A stretch of DNA of 64,000 bases from Thermococcus sp. (GTDB lineage: Archaea; Methanobacteriota_B; Thermococci; Thermococcales; Thermococcaceae). Below are positions 45,156-53,942 of this stretch, in pieces. The stretch spans positions 97,481 through 161,480 of the forward strand of contig JALTBN010000027.1 in assembly GCA_027075325.1 (NCBI GenBank), read 5' to 3'. How positions within the stretch are numbered: the stretch's first letter is position 1; each line of letters opens with the position of its first letter. The notes under the pieces were generated by a model, which saw only the letters and a list, made by a program, of their open reading frames with translations, was not told where the DNA came from and searched no databases. The position numbers and the translations under genes were made by a program.

Positions 45156-45596
45156 ATGCCCGATGAAGACCTGGCCAGAGAAGTTCAGGAGCTCAAAAAG
45201 GCCCTCGAAGCACTCAAGGCCAGCTTCGAGGTCGTTTCTCGTATGGCCCAGTCCTACCTCAGGCTCCTCAACATCTACGCGGAGTATGGCGGTTTGAGCA
45301 TCGATGTTGTTATCCCTGAGATAAAACACGATCCAATAGCTAGGGAGATTGTGAAGATTCTATTTGACCTCAGACGAGCGAACGTGAGCCAGATAGCGCG
45401 CGAGCTGAGGGGCAGGCGCGGAAAGGCCTCCCGCAACACAGTCCGGGCGAAGCTGGAGGAGCTTGAGAAGCTGGGCGTCGTCAGGGAGGTCCCCTCAGAG
45501 AGGGGCAAGGTCTACGCCCTCTCCAGGGACGTGGTCAAGAGGTGGTTAGAGCTGATCGGAATGCCGATTAGGTTTGAGCAGACTAACGATTATTGA
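45156..45596 (+). CDS. Winged-helix DNA-binding protein
   Basis: A 146-residue probable transcription regulator. An N-terminal coiled-coil helix (VQELKKALEALKASFEVVSR) is followed by a winged helix: AREIVKILFDLRRANVSQIA, ASRNTVRAKLEELEKLGVVR and EVPSERGKVYALSRDVV as the wing. No ligand domain is present. A TTTAGGAT about 29 bases upstream may be its TATA, implying a leaderless transcript. It probably starts the next operon, as the following gene begins ten bases after its stop. Confidence 0.82.
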   Translation: MPDEDLAREVQELKKALEALKASFEVVSRMAQSYLRLLNIYAEYGGLSIDVVIPEIKHDPIAREIVKILFDLRRANVSQIARELRGRRGKASRNTVRAKLEELEKLGVVREVPSERGKVYALSRDVVKRWLELIGMPIRFEQTNDY

Positions 45597-45606
45597 GGTG
45601 GTTGAT

Positions 45607-46119
45607 ATGGCGAACGTTGAGGAAATTGAGATTGAGAAGAAGGCCCCGGCCCAGCTGGAGAAGCTGCTTGAGGAGCTGACGGAGGAGATAAGGAACGCCA
45701 AAAGCGAGGAGGAAGTTGAGCTCCTTGAGAAGAAGGTTGACATGGTTGAAGACCTCATAGAGGCCTACTACGGCGACAGGGACATCGAGCAGGCGGCGAA
45801 GCTCATGGACAAGATAGGACCGATGATGGAGGACATCCTTGAGCCTCTGAAGAACCTCCTCAGCGAGCTTTACAGCCCGGAGAAGATGCAAACAATGGGC
45901 AAGAGCGTGGCGGAGTTCTACAAGAACCTCGTTGAGGCCGGAATGGACAAGGAAACCGCAACCGAACTGACGAAGGAATACATGAAGAGCATCAACGCCT
46001 CCAAGGCCCTCCTTGAGACCCTGACTGAGTTGATGAAGGGCAAGGGCGGCCACTCCGGATCGATAAACATCGTGCACGGAAAGAAGGAGAAACCTGGGAA
46101 AGAGGAGGGGAAGGAGTGA
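45607..46119 (+). CDS. Charged helical protein, function unknown
   Basis: A 170-residue, mostly helical acidic protein. Coiled-coil-like segments LEKLLEELTEEIRNAKSEEE and VELLEKKVDMVEDLIEAYYG come first. A Met-rich part follows (LMDKIGPMMEDILEPLKNLL, MQTMGKSVAEFYKNLVEAGM). No family is recognised; the Met-rich amphipathic helices could bind membranes or hydrophobic segments. GAGGTGGTTGAT precedes the ATG. It overlaps the next small gene by four bases (GTGA). Confidence 0.72.
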   Translation: MANVEEIEIEKKAPAQLEKLLEELTEEIRNAKSEEEVELLEKKVDMVEDLIEAYYGDRDIEQAAKLMDKIGPMMEDILEPLKNLLSELYSPEKMQTMGKSVAEFYKNLVEAGMDKETATELTKEYMKSINASKALLETLTELMKGKGGHSGSINIVHGKKEKPGKEEGKE

Positions 46120-46352
46120 TTCTTCGCCCCCTTCTTAAATTTCTCCTCTTCCACCTCCCAAGGCTCCTGTTTCAGGTTGCCAGCCTACTCCGCGTTATAA
46201 ACCGGGGCAAGCGGGCCTTTAGAAAGGGCCTTGAGAGCGAGGACCTCCCGGGGGAGCTCGTCGAGGAACTCGTGAGGGAGTTTGACCCCCTTGAGGGTTT
46301 CGGCCTGAGGGAGGTCTTGGAGTTTTCTAAGACTGCCAAGCGGAGAGGGTGA
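46116..46352 (+). CDS. Small protein with hydrophobic N-terminus
   Basis: A 78-residue product starting with GTG at 46116 within a GTGA overlap and an AAGGAG site. The first 28 residues are hydrophobic (LRPLLKFLLFHLPRLLFQVA), followed by a charged helical tail (GELVEELVREFDPLEGFGLR). Probably peripheral or single-pass in the membrane and made with the preceding helical protein. Function unknown. Confidence 0.6.
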   Translation: MILRPLLKFLLFHLPRLLFQVASLLRVINRGKRAFRKGLESEDLPGELVEELVREFDPLEGFGLREVLEFSKTAKRRG

Positions 46353-46364
46353 AACTCTTTACAT

Positions 46365-46826
46365 TTAACCTTTGTGGAGGCATCTAACGTAAATCAGCGC
46401 CTCCTCACCCCACTCAGGGTAGGGGTCAATCAGTGCTATCCTCACGAAGCCGTTCTTTTCATAGAAGCGCCTCGTCTCATCATAGGGCTTATACGAGAGA
46501 TCTCCGGAGGTCTTGACGACGAGAACTTCAAAGCCCCCTTCTCTGGCCCACCTCTCGACGAAACGCAGCATTTCAGTCCCGATGCCCTTTCCCCTCAGCT
46601 CCCTCTTAACGGCCGTCCAGAGGATTTCGAGGGCCTTATCGTTGAGGGGCTTGAGCGTTGCGAAGCCGAGAACCTCATCCCCCTCGACCGCTATGAATGT
46701 TTTCTCTTTCTCCAAATCTCGCTCCATACTCTTCAGTCCCACCTTGTTGAACCACTCCGGCAGGGCTTTCGCTATCTCAAGGCAGGCGAGCCTTTCCTCT
46801 CCACTCTCAAGGGGCTTAACGATCAC
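46365..46826 (-). CDS. GNAT acetyltransferase
   Basis: A 153-residue single-domain acetyltransferase. ILWTAVKRELRGKGIGTEML is the acetyl-CoA loop; RRFYEKNGFVRIALIDPYPEWG near the end is typical of the RimI-like group. Substrate unknown. An ATG at 46835 lies too close to GGAGGG; the GTG at 46826 gives a four-base GTGA overlap with the upstream GNAT gene and better spacing, so I use it. The two form a small operon. Confidence 0.85.
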   Translation of the reverse strand: MIVKPLESGEERLACLEIAKALPEWFNKVGLKSMERDLEKEKTFIAVEGDEVLGFATLKPLNDKALEILWTAVKRELRGKGIGTEMLRFVERWAREGGFEVLVVKTSGDLSYKPYDETRRFYEKNGFVRIALIDPYPEWGEEALIYVRCLHKG

Positions 46827-47443
46827 TCCAGCCATCCCTCCAAGGCCCGGTTCACCAGCTCCAGGAACTCCTTTTTCGTCCCGCCCTTCTCGTAAAACTC
46901 CTCCAGAAGCTCCATGAAGCGCCTTTCCTCACCGGTAAACTTCTCACCCTTCCACCCGAAGATTTTGAAACCCCCACCGAGGAACTCAACGGTGTGAAAG
47001 CTCCGGGTCGTGGACCTCAGGTCCTTCGTCAGCTCGATGGTATTAATCACGTCGTAGCCAAGCCTCTTCCAGAAGGCTATGGCATCCTTATCCTGGGGCA
47101 GGACAAAGAGGTAAAGCGAGGAATCGTGCTTTTTTACCTCTTTCTCGGCACTCTGGACGAACGCCCTGCCAATGCCCTTCCCTCTAAACTCCGGTCTAAC
47201 GTATATCTCCTCGACCCAGAAGCAGCCTCCCCTGCTTGAGACCCTGATAAAGCCCGCCGCCTCGGCGCCTTCCAGGGCGAGGAAGACCAGATCACCCCGC
47301 CTGAAGTAGTTCTCGGCCCCTTTTCTGTAGGCTTCTTCTTCGTCTGGCTTCCAGCCCTGCTCTCCGCGTAGTTCCACAAAAAATTCGGTGTAAAGGCTCT
47401 GAAACTCCGGCAGATGTGAGGTATTAAGGTGTACTACCTCCAT
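46823..47443 (-). CDS. GNAT acetyltransferase with C-terminal extension
   Basis: A 206-residue protein. The GNAT core (about 1-140) includes FIRVSSRGGCFWVEEIYVRP then EFRGKGIGRAFVQSAEKEV and AIAFWKRLGYDVINTIELTK. The remaining 60 residues (GGGFKIFGWKGEKF, then a helical tail) are family-specific. The ATG at 47443 avoids an unlikely long leader peptide. Coupled to the next GNAT gene. Substrate unknown. Confidence 0.83.
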   Translation of the reverse strand: MEVVHLNTSHLPEFQSLYTEFFVELRGEQGWKPDEEEAYRKGAENYFRRGDLVFLALEGAEAAGFIRVSSRGGCFWVEEIYVRPEFRGKGIGRAFVQSAEKEVKKHDSSLYLFVLPQDKDAIAFWKRLGYDVINTIELTKDLRSTTRSFHTVEFLGGGFKIFGWKGEKFTGEERRFMELLEEFYEKGGTKKEFLELVNRALEGWLE

Positions 47444-47531
47444 CTTAAGCACCGCGGAAAATTGGTTCTGACTCCAAAAAAGGTTTGCCGTCGGAGCAAA
47501 AAGACAGGAAAGCAAAAGAAAAGGAAAAGGC

Positions 47532-48737
47532 TCAGAAGGCGTACATCTGCTCCGCCCACTCGTACTCATCCAAACCAGTCTTCTCTGCCTCCTCCGGGAC
47601 GCGGACGGGCGTTATCTTGTCGGTTATCCAGACGAGAATGTAGCTCACAACGAAGGCGTAGATGGCTACGAAAATGGCCGCGGCAGTCTCCTTGAGGAAA
47701 AAGGTTGTTCCGCCGTGGATGAGGCCGTTGCTTCCGAGTATCGCTGAGCTTCCGAAGATTCCGAGGAGGATTATGCCGGTGAAGCCGCCCATTCCGTGGA
47801 CGCCCCAGACGTCGAGCGCGTCGTCCCAGCCCTTCCTGTTCTTGTAGTCGACCATGAGGTGCGAGACTATCGCGGCTGTTACACCGATCACCATGGCCGC
47901 CTGCGGGCTGACGAATCCTGCAGCAGGGGTTATCGTTGCAAGGCCCGCTATCGAGCCGGTCATGAAACCGAGGGCGCTCCACTTTCCGGTCTTCCAGTAG
48001 TCCCAGAGCATCCAGGTTACGGCAGCGAAGGAGGCCGCTATCATGGTGTTCACGAAAGCCACCGCGGTGTCGGCGTCAACCCTTAAAGCTGAGCCAGCGT
48101 TGAAGCCAAACCAGCCAAACCAGAGGAGGGCGGTTCCGACCGCGATGAGGGCCAAGTTGTGGTTTCCATCCTTCGGGAACTTCCTTTTACCGATGTAAAA
48201 GACCGCGGCGAGGGCACCGAATCCAGCGCTCGTGTGGACGACCAGTCCTCCGGCGAAGTCCTCAACGCCCCACTTGGCCAGGAAGCCGCCGCCCCAGACC
48301 CAGTGGGCCAGCGGGAAGTAAATGAAGGTAAGCCAGAGCGTCAGGAATACTACGAACGCCTTGAAACGCATCCTGTCGGCGAAGGCTCCGGTCATGAGAA
48401 TCGGTGTGATTATCGCGAACATGAGCTGGTAGACCATGAAGGTCAGCATGCTTATCTCGTTGTTGCCCGGGTAGAGCGTTCCTGGCTGGATGTTGGCGAG
48501 GAAAGCGTAGTGGAGGTTGCCGATGACCCCGCCGATGTCCTTGGCGAATGCCAGGCTGAAGCCGAAGAACACCCAAAGGATTGTCGTCCATCCGGCCGAG
48601 AAGAAGTTCTGCATCATCATTGCTACCGCGTTCTTCCTGTTCACCATTCCCCCGTAGAAGAAAGCCAGACCGGGGGTCATTATAAAGACCAGAGCGGCCG
48701 CAATCAGCATGAATCCATCGCTGCCTGGGCTGAACAT
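47532..48737 (-). CDS. amt: Ammonium transporter (Amt/MEP/Rh)
   Basis: A 401-residue channel with eleven predicted helices. It has LVFIMTPGLAFFYGGMV near the N-terminus, SAGWTTILWVFFGFSLAF, DFAGGLVVHTSAGFGALA with a pore His, and WDDALDVWGVHGMGGFTGII with the second His of the twin-His pair. No GlnK regulator gene is adjacent in the window, though amt-glnK pairs are common. GGTGATCAAGA precedes the ATG. A TTTAATAA-like TATA lies about 50 bases upstream. Confidence 0.96.
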   Translation of the reverse strand: MFSPGSDGFMLIAAALVFIMTPGLAFFYGGMVNRKNAVAMMMQNFFSAGWTTILWVFFGFSLAFAKDIGGVIGNLHYAFLANIQPGTLYPGNNEISMLTFMVYQLMFAIITPILMTGAFADRMRFKAFVVFLTLWLTFIYFPLAHWVWGGGFLAKWGVEDFAGGLVVHTSAGFGALAAVFYIGKRKFPKDGNHNLALIAVGTALLWFGWFGFNAGSALRVDADTAVAFVNTMIAASFAAVTWMLWDYWKTGKWSALGFMTGSIAGLATITPAAGFVSPQAAMVIGVTAAIVSHLMVDYKNRKGWDDALDVWGVHGMGGFTGIILLGIFGSSAILGSNGLIHGGTTFFLKETAAAIFVAIYAFVVSYILVWITDKITPVRVPEEAEKTGLDEYEWAEQMYAF

Positions 48738-48984
48738 TCTTGATCACCTCAGAGATTTCATTCGCCGAAAAATTTTCAAATGAGGTTATTAAAGTTGTGG
48801 ATTGGCACCCAAACGTGACCGATATGTATCAAATGTGTACTAACGGTCGCTTTATTTTACAAATACCAAATGATTCATTATACTCCGGGCATTAAAGATG
48901 ACAAAAAGTTCTAATATTACCCTGCATCCAGGGGAGGTCCAAGATTTCAATAGCAACTTAGGATTCAAGTATTAGGTTCTAAAT
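48738..48984. other. AT-rich spacer upstream of amt
   Basis: About 250 bases between the amt start and the end of the next gene on the same strand. It holds the amt promoter (TTTAATAA near 48787-48794, minus strand) and GACCG/CGGTC arms about 24 bases apart around 48818-48856, of uncertain meaning. I see no gene. Its base composition is clearly more AT-rich than the surroundings. Confidence 0.4.
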
Positions 48985-49809
48985 TCAAACTAAACCCGGA
49001 CCCGTTCTCCTTCTGAAAACAATCACGTTCGGCTCCGCAGTCTCGTCCCAGGAGAAGAGGCCGAGCCTCCTCAGGCCGGGGAGGACGGGCTTCATTCCCC
49101 CAGAAAGCATCAGGTCGAACTCCTCCCTGCCACGCTCCCCTGCCACCCACGCCATCGCCGGCAACATTGCCCTTATGCATCCCAGGCCGGTTGAGAGCGG
49201 CGTGAAGGTCGTGCCGTCCCCGGTGGAGAGGAACTTAAAACCGGCTATTTCGTAGGCTTCTCCCTTCTCTCTGAGCCATTCCAGAGCTTCCTCGCTCCGG
49301 TGGACGAACTTCCAGCCGAGCGGGATTATTCCGAGGGTTAAGTCCTCCATCCCAAGTTCAGCCAGCTCCGGCTCCTCCTGCTGGAAGTCCCCCACCCTCG
49401 CGCCGAGGTTGAAGAACTTCGCCATCACGGAGAAGCCGTCCTTCCTGGCCATCGCTATGCTCTCCCTGTTCAGGAAGTAGGTGGCGAACTCGAGGGCCTC
49501 TATCTTTTCCTCCTCAGCGAGCTTCTCCCCGAGGTTGAGCATGAAGTTCTGGATGAACCTCCCGTACCCCCTGCCGCGGTAGTCGGGATGAACCCTCAGG
49601 CCTTCGAGCCATCCAACTTTGCCAGGAAGAAGGGTGAGCTTCGCTGTTCCAATCACATTCCCTTCAAGCTCAAGGACGTAGAAGTTCCCGTCTTTTACCC
49701 AATCGTCGAATACCCTCACCAGGTGATCTTCACCACCCCAGGTCAGCTTTGCAATCTCCTCGATGAAGGGTCTATCTTCGGGTTTGGCTTCGCGGATGAT
49801 TGGGTTCAT
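48985..49809 (-). CDS. GNAT acetyltransferase, two-part protein
   Basis: A 274-residue protein. The N-terminal GNAT part has GWLEGLRVHPDYRGRGYGRFI and the C-terminal half is a second alpha/beta domain (DLTLGIIPLGWKFVHRSEEA). The layout resembles the other two-part GNAT at 27723-28574 and proteins annotated only by their first domain. GGTGAACGTC precedes the ATG at 49809. It lies between amt and an MFS gene, all on the minus strand. Substrate unknown. Confidence 0.8.
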   Translation of the reverse strand: MNPIIREAKPEDRPFIEEIAKLTWGGEDHLVRVFDDWVKDGNFYVLELEGNVIGTAKLTLLPGKVGWLEGLRVHPDYRGRGYGRFIQNFMLNLGEKLAEEEKIEALEFATYFLNRESIAMARKDGFSVMAKFFNLGARVGDFQQEEPELAELGMEDLTLGIIPLGWKFVHRSEEALEWLREKGEAYEIAGFKFLSTGDGTTFTPLSTGLGCIRAMLPAMAWVAGERGREEFDLMLSGGMKPVLPGLRRLGLFSWDETAEPNVIVFRRRTGPGLV

Positions 49810-49844
49810 GACGTTCACCTACAGGTATGTCGGTGCCCCGGATT

Positions 49845-51005
49845 TTATGCTTTTGCGTCCCTGAGGAATTCCCTGAAGAGAAAGGAAGCGGTCAGCGCAA
49901 GGGAAAACGCCATAATTGCCAGAACCTGGATTTCGCCGCTCTTTTCAATCGTCCACGCGAAGACCAGCTGCGACAGGGGAATGACGAGCGTCGCGAGGGC
50001 GTCAAAGATGCCCCTCGCCGTCCCGAGGCTTTCGAGAGGGATAACCTTCTGCATCAGGCTATCGAAGGAGACGTTGAGGAGCTGGCCGCCGAAGCCTAAG
50101 AGGAGAACCGCGAAAACAAGGGTCGGGACTAAAGGAAAGCCAACCAGAAGCAACGCGAGGCTCTGCAGGAGCATTCCAACTATAAGCGGCCTCTCCACTC
50201 CGGTTCGTTTTCGTCCAGCTAAATAGGTTAGCCCAACCACTGCCGCGAGGCTTCCAGCCGTCGTGAGGGACTGGAGAAGCCCGTAAAGGACTTCCCCCTT
50301 ACCCAACGCCCTCAACGAGGCAAAGATGAATATCCTGAAGGAACCCAAGGCGAAGTTGAAGAGAAGAACGGAGACAAGAATTCCGATAACGAGCCTCCTG
50401 TCTACTTTTAACGGCTTCTCTTCCACATTCCCGGTGATCCTATCACGCCCTACCTCGATGTTCAAATAGGGGACTAGCGTGAACGCTCCGACGAGAAGGA
50501 GAACCGCATCCAGGAGCATCACCCTCACTCCGAAGCGGTACGCCAGAATCCCCGAAACCGGAAACGCGACCAGTGAGACAACGTTTCCGATGGTTGCCAG
50601 TGTCGCGTTCAGTCCTTGAAGCTCAGATTCGTCAATGGTCATTGCGGCTACCAACGAGAATCCGTAGTAGCGGTGGAGGATATCCAAAGCTGAAATGCCC
50701 GAAACGACGAGGTAGAAGGCCCAGACGCTACGGGATAGCGGGATTATGAGGACTGCTAAAGAGGCCTGAAGGAGCAGAGCTAAGAACGCCAGTCGAACTT
50801 TCTCCTCGGTTTTATCAAGGGTTCTGCCGAGGAGGGGAGGGAGAATGACCCAGGGGAGGTGCGTGAAGAGGGCGTAACCGCCTATGCTCACCAGCGAGCC
50901 GGTGCTCTGAAGGAGGCTCCAGGGCAGGGCAATGCTCTCAATGGCGTCGCCAGCTATTCTGAGGGCTGATGTGAGCAGGTGAAGGTGGTAGAGGCGGCGG
51001 TTCAT
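49845..51005 (-). CDS. MFS-type transporter
   Basis: A 386-residue membrane protein with about twelve hydrophobic helices and the MFS linking loop (LGRTLDKTEEKVR between helices 2 and 3; LAGRKRTGVERPL later, a second copy). It resembles the drug-efflux-like group with DUF-type loops rather than a sugar porter, but the substrate is unknown. The ATG has no clear ribosome site; TTTTAAC about 25 bases upstream suggests a leaderless transcript. Confidence 0.85.
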   Translation of the reverse strand: MNRRLYHLHLLTSALRIAGDAIESIALPWSLLQSTGSLVSIGGYALFTHLPWVILPPLLGRTLDKTEEKVRLAFLALLLQASLAVLIIPLSRSVWAFYLVVSGISALDILHRYYGFSLVAAMTIDESELQGLNATLATIGNVVSLVAFPVSGILAYRFGVRVMLLDAVLLLVGAFTLVPYLNIEVGRDRITGNVEEKPLKVDRRLVIGILVSVLLFNFALGSFRIFIFASLRALGKGEVLYGLLQSLTTAGSLAAVVGLTYLAGRKRTGVERPLIVGMLLQSLALLLVGFPLVPTLVFAVLLLGFGGQLLNVSFDSLMQKVIPLESLGTARGIFDALATLVIPLSQLVFAWTIEKSGEIQVLAIMAFSLALTASFLFREFLRDAKA

Positions 51006-51104
51006 GGGGACAATAAGAGAAGGGATGTTAAAAGCTTAGCTCTGCTCCCCAAACTTCCGACCGGTTATAAATAGGTGGAGCGCGAAGTTGTAACGGTGGT
51101 GGGA

Positions 51105-51740
51105 ATGGAGAAAGTTGAGGAGCTTGCGGAGGCCCTTAAAGCAGTCGAGGACGAGCTGAACTTAGCCAAGAGGGTTTATTTAGCTTTTCCGTTCATCTTC
51201 TGGGCGGCACTTATGCCCCTGCTCTACATCCTGACGAACGCCCTCCTCTGGACCTCCAGATGGTCTGAACGATTCCTTGGCAACTACTGGGGGATGGCCC
51301 TTTCCACCCTGGCGATACTCTGGTTCATGATTGAGGAGAACCGGATGGTGAAGAAGATTGAAAGCCTCGAGAGGGTTCTCGGGATGCCAAGGGGGAGGAG
51401 CAGGGGCTATGTGGTCTCCCAGATGGCCGGCTGGCTTCTCGCCGGAATGCTCGCGTTCATTTTCTCTCTAGCGACACCGGCTCAGTACGAGTTCCAAACC
51501 GCCGCTTTCATGCTCCTGCTCGCGGGTCTCGGCGTTGGCTTCATGGTGCTGTCGGCTCTGCTCTTCCTCAGGCGGGTTGAGTGGCCTCAGGTGCTCGTCT
51601 CGCTGATGGATTTATCCGCCATGTACATCCTCTTCAACCTGAACGGCACCATGAACCCCGGAGCTTTCTCTGTGATGGTGATTTCCTCATCCTTTGCCTT
51701 CGCGGCTTTCCTCTACATAAGAAAGGCCATGAGGGAGTGA
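51105..51740 (+). CDS. Membrane protein, function unknown
   Basis: A 211-residue protein with an N-terminal charged helix (KVEELAEALKAVEDELNLAK) followed by about six transmembrane segments (FPFIFWAALMPLLYILTN, WLLAGMLAFIFSLA, AAFMLLLAGLGVGFMVL). No motif is recognised. GGTGGTGGGA precedes the ATG at 51105. It is followed after one base by a winged-helix gene and then by a CPBP protease gene, an apparent operon. Confidence 0.75.
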   Translation: MEKVEELAEALKAVEDELNLAKRVYLAFPFIFWAALMPLLYILTNALLWTSRWSERFLGNYWGMALSTLAILWFMIEENRMVKKIESLERVLGMPRGRSRGYVVSQMAGWLLAGMLAFIFSLATPAQYEFQTAAFMLLLAGLGVGFMVLSALLFLRRVEWPQVLVSLMDLSAMYILFNLNGTMNPGAFSVMVISSSFAFAAFLYIRKAMRE

Positions 51741-51741
51741 G

Positions 51742-52041
51742 ATGAGGGCTGAGAGGCTCAGGGAGTTAGCAAACTCACCGCTTGGAAATCCAACGAGGTT
51801 AGCGATAGCCCTCTACCTCCTCTCCCGCGAGAGGACTACCTTTATCGAACTTGCTAAAGCCCTCAAGCTGACCCCTGGAAATCTCGACTTCCACCTGAAG
51901 GCCCTCGAAAGGGCCGGAATTGTAAAAACCTACTATGGCTTTGGCAAAAGACCGAGGAAGTTCGTGGAGCTGAGCGAGAAGGGCACAGACGAGCTGGAGA
52001 GGGTCATGAGAATCCTGCGGGAGGTGGTGGGCGGTGATTGA
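51742..52041 (+). CDS. Winged-helix regulator (ArsR/MarR-like)
   Basis: A 99-residue one-domain regulator. The helix-turn-helix TTFIELAKALKLTPGNLDFHLKALERAG (split) and wing IVKTYYGFGKRPRKFVELSE are of the type often seen in archaeal regulators that control neighbouring membrane proteins. It starts one base after the previous stop and overlaps the next gene by eight bases, so all three are coexpressed; autoregulation is likely (inference). Confidence 0.85.
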   Translation: MRAERLRELANSPLGNPTRLAIALYLLSRERTTFIELAKALKLTPGNLDFHLKALERAGIVKTYYGFGKRPRKFVELSEKGTDELERVMRILREVVGGD

Positions 52042-52675
52042 ATACTTCTACGCCTTCCTCCTCTGGCTGGCGGTCTTTCTGCCCTCATCGGCCCTTGGCC
52101 CGCTCTTGGTGAAGAGAGGAAAGGGCTTCGCGGGTGCCGGAATTCAGGGGGCGTTTCTCCTCCTGTCGCTCACCTTGATTTCTCTCCTCAGGATTCCGCT
52201 CGGCTTTAGGCCAGTCTACCTCCTCCAGGCAACTGTCCTCGGGTTTCTCGTCTCCCTGGCCTTAAACCTCGGGGAAAAGCTCTTTCCTGGAGAAAAGGCT
52301 AAAGAAAAAGCAGAAACGTTGGAGTTCCTACCGGGAGGATTCCTCTGGAAAATCCTGCTCCTTCTTATCCTGGCTCCCCTCGCCGAGGAGAGCCTCAACA
52401 GGGCCTTGGTCGAGGGTTATCTTTTAATCCACGGCCAGTTCTGGGGTGCGGTTGGGTTTTCGGCTCTTCTCTTTGCACTCCCGCACTGGATGGCCTTTGA
52501 GGGGGTTTCCACAGGGGAGAAAGCCTACATAACAGCTGGAGCTTTCCTCATGGGGCTAATCGTTGGCTACCTCTTCGCGGTCAGCGGTTCTCTCCTCACG
52601 GCCTTCGCCTTCCACTCGTCGGCGAACCTGGCGGGGATTTTAGGGGGTGAGTTAAGGTCTGAGCGTAATCACTGA
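52034..52675 (+). CDS. CPBP-family intramembrane metalloprotease
   Basis: A 213-residue membrane protein. The CPBP/Abi motifs are present: LAEESLNRALVEG (EExxxR), then FALPHWMAF with its His, and FAFHSSANLAG (HxxxN) at the end. Relatives include CAAX prenyl protease-like Rce1 and bacteriocin-immunity proteins; the archaeal substrates are unknown. The GTG start at 52034 overlaps the winged-helix gene. The next gene is a second CPBP protein. Confidence 0.85.
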   Translation: MIEYFYAFLLWLAVFLPSSALGPLLVKRGKGFAGAGIQGAFLLLSLTLISLLRIPLGFRPVYLLQATVLGFLVSLALNLGEKLFPGEKAKEKAETLEFLPGGFLWKILLLLILAPLAEESLNRALVEGYLLIHGQFWGAVGFSALLFALPHWMAFEGVSTGEKAYITAGAFLMGLIVGYLFAVSGSLLTAFAFHSSANLAGILGGELRSERNH

Positions 52676-52760
52676 CTCTTTTTAACCCTCAACTGGTTCC
52701 GGCTCGGAACGATTGTTGAAGGGTAAAGGATTTTTAAGGAAGCTGAGGATACCCGATGGG

Positions 52761-53600
52761 ATGCATATGAATCCCCTAACTGCCTTCATCCTGGCGTTCC
52801 TGCTCTACATAACGCACGGACTCTATCTCAGCGGCTTTATAAAACCCTTTCAGAGGCGTTTTGGAGATATTGAAGGCTACTGGGTGGCGATGTCAATATT
52901 TATAGTCGTTTTCGCAGTGCTCATAACCCTCCTGTGCCCAAAACTCTACTTCGTCCGCTGGAGCTTTCCGATTGACTACTTCCTGCTCTTCCTGTCCCTA
53001 AGTGTTCTAACCTTCCTCCCTGCCGTTTTTGAACTCAGAAAGCCGGCAAGCCCCGAGATTAATGACGAGGGAGTTAAACTTGTTAAGAGCATGGGCTTCA
53101 AAGATGTAGCACTCCTCCAGATAATAAGCGCCGCCCTCCCAGAAGAGCTCGTCTTCCGCTACGTCTTCCTTGGCCTCCTCTCGCTCTGGAATCCATTTGC
53201 AGGCCTCATTGCGCTTTCGATTTTCTTCGGCATCGGGCACAAGTTCTCCCATCCCAGCAGGAACTGGAACGTGCTGATATCAAACGCTCTGATTGGTTTC
53301 GTCCTCGGGCTTGCTTATTTATACACGAAAAGCCTTCTCATCGTTATGGCAATCCACTGGCTCGACGACATGATTCCCTGGGCCTACATAAGGTACGAGA
53401 AAGCCAGAGGGATCATAGCCGGAGCACTCATACTCTCAGCCATTCTACCGCTGGTCTTCCTTCGGGACGGGCTCATCTCAATCGGTGAGTACCTAGAGGG
53501 GATTTACTCGAACGAAGGCCTTATCTTAGGTACCGGAATGGCCATCGCAATGCTCGGCGTCGTTTACCTCGGTCTGAAGCTTTTGAAAAGTGGGGAATGA
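52761..53600 (+). CDS. CPBP-family intramembrane metalloprotease, second copy
   Basis: About 279 residues, membrane-embedded. Motifs: ALPEELVFRYVFLG (EExxxR), FFGIGHKFSHPS, VMAIHWLDDM (HxxxD in place of the usual HxxxN). It is longer than its neighbour, with extra C-terminal helices. The frame opens at TTG 52713, but TTTTTAAGG near 52730 suggests transcription begins just before ATG 52761; ATG at 52767 is also possible. It is followed by a gene-poor spacer. Confidence 0.82.
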   Translation: MHMNPLTAFILAFLLYITHGLYLSGFIKPFQRRFGDIEGYWVAMSIFIVVFAVLITLLCPKLYFVRWSFPIDYFLLFLSLSVLTFLPAVFELRKPASPEINDEGVKLVKSMGFKDVALLQIISAALPEELVFRYVFLGLLSLWNPFAGLIALSIFFGIGHKFSHPSRNWNVLISNALIGFVLGLAYLYTKSLLIVMAIHWLDDMIPWAYIRYEKARGIIAGALILSAILPLVFLRDGLISIGEYLEGIYSNEGLILGTGMAIAMLGVVYLGLKLLKSGE

Positions 53601-53727
53601 TAGTAAACTGACTCCGCCCCAATTCTCGTGTCAGACACATATAGAGATGATAAAAACACGCAGGGATAGTGCATTCAATCATCTTAAATAACGGGTACAT
53701 CTGGACAGCTGAAATGTTAAAGCTGGC

Positions 53728-53808
53728 TCAATCCCTTAAACGCTCGTAACTCAGCTTGTCTATGTATCGACCATCGCTCCAGACGTGGTCTTTCATTCCT
53801 CCGTGACT
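53728..53808 (-). pseudogene. Remnant of a GNAT acetyltransferase C-terminus
   Basis: On the minus strand an open stretch reads MKDHVWSDGRYIDKLSYERL then RD and a stop. The pattern is the usual end of RimJ/RimL-like GNAT proteins (a Lys-rich strand, W..GKY.D...Y..L). It is cut short by an in-frame stop at 53809-53811 and no further GNAT coding can be followed upstream, so this looks like a decayed 3' fragment. Recognition is by pattern only. Confidence 0.45.
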
Positions 53809-53906
53809 CTAACCGGCTGATGAACTGACAAAAGCATGGATGAAGGGCCCACAGCTGGAGACGTCCGCGAAAGGATGAATATTACATCAGAGCAGCCATA
53901 GAAAAA

Positions 53907-53914
53907 TTTATAAA
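53907..53914 (+). promoter_or_regulatory. TATA box of tRNA-Leu
   Basis: TTTATAAA preceded by GAAAAA, 29 bases before the tRNA 5' end. Confidence 0.65.
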
Positions 53915-53942
53915 CCCCTCTCAAGCCTTATAGTTTGGCAGC

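Larger units (their letters stand above)
53601..53942. other. Gene-poor spacer upstream of tRNA-Leu
   Basis: About 340 bases of AT-richer DNA between the CPBP gene and tRNA-Leu. It contains a short GNAT-like coding remnant on the minus strand (53728-53808) and the tRNA promoter at its right end. I see no intact gene. Its composition and content suggest an old integration or deletion scar, but no attachment repeat was found. Confidence 0.5.

Noticed and set aside
53814..53898. Second C/D-like RNA with GGCTG/CAGCC flanks before tRNA-Leu
   Set aside because: A TGATGA box is present but the D' and D boxes are not at guide spacing.
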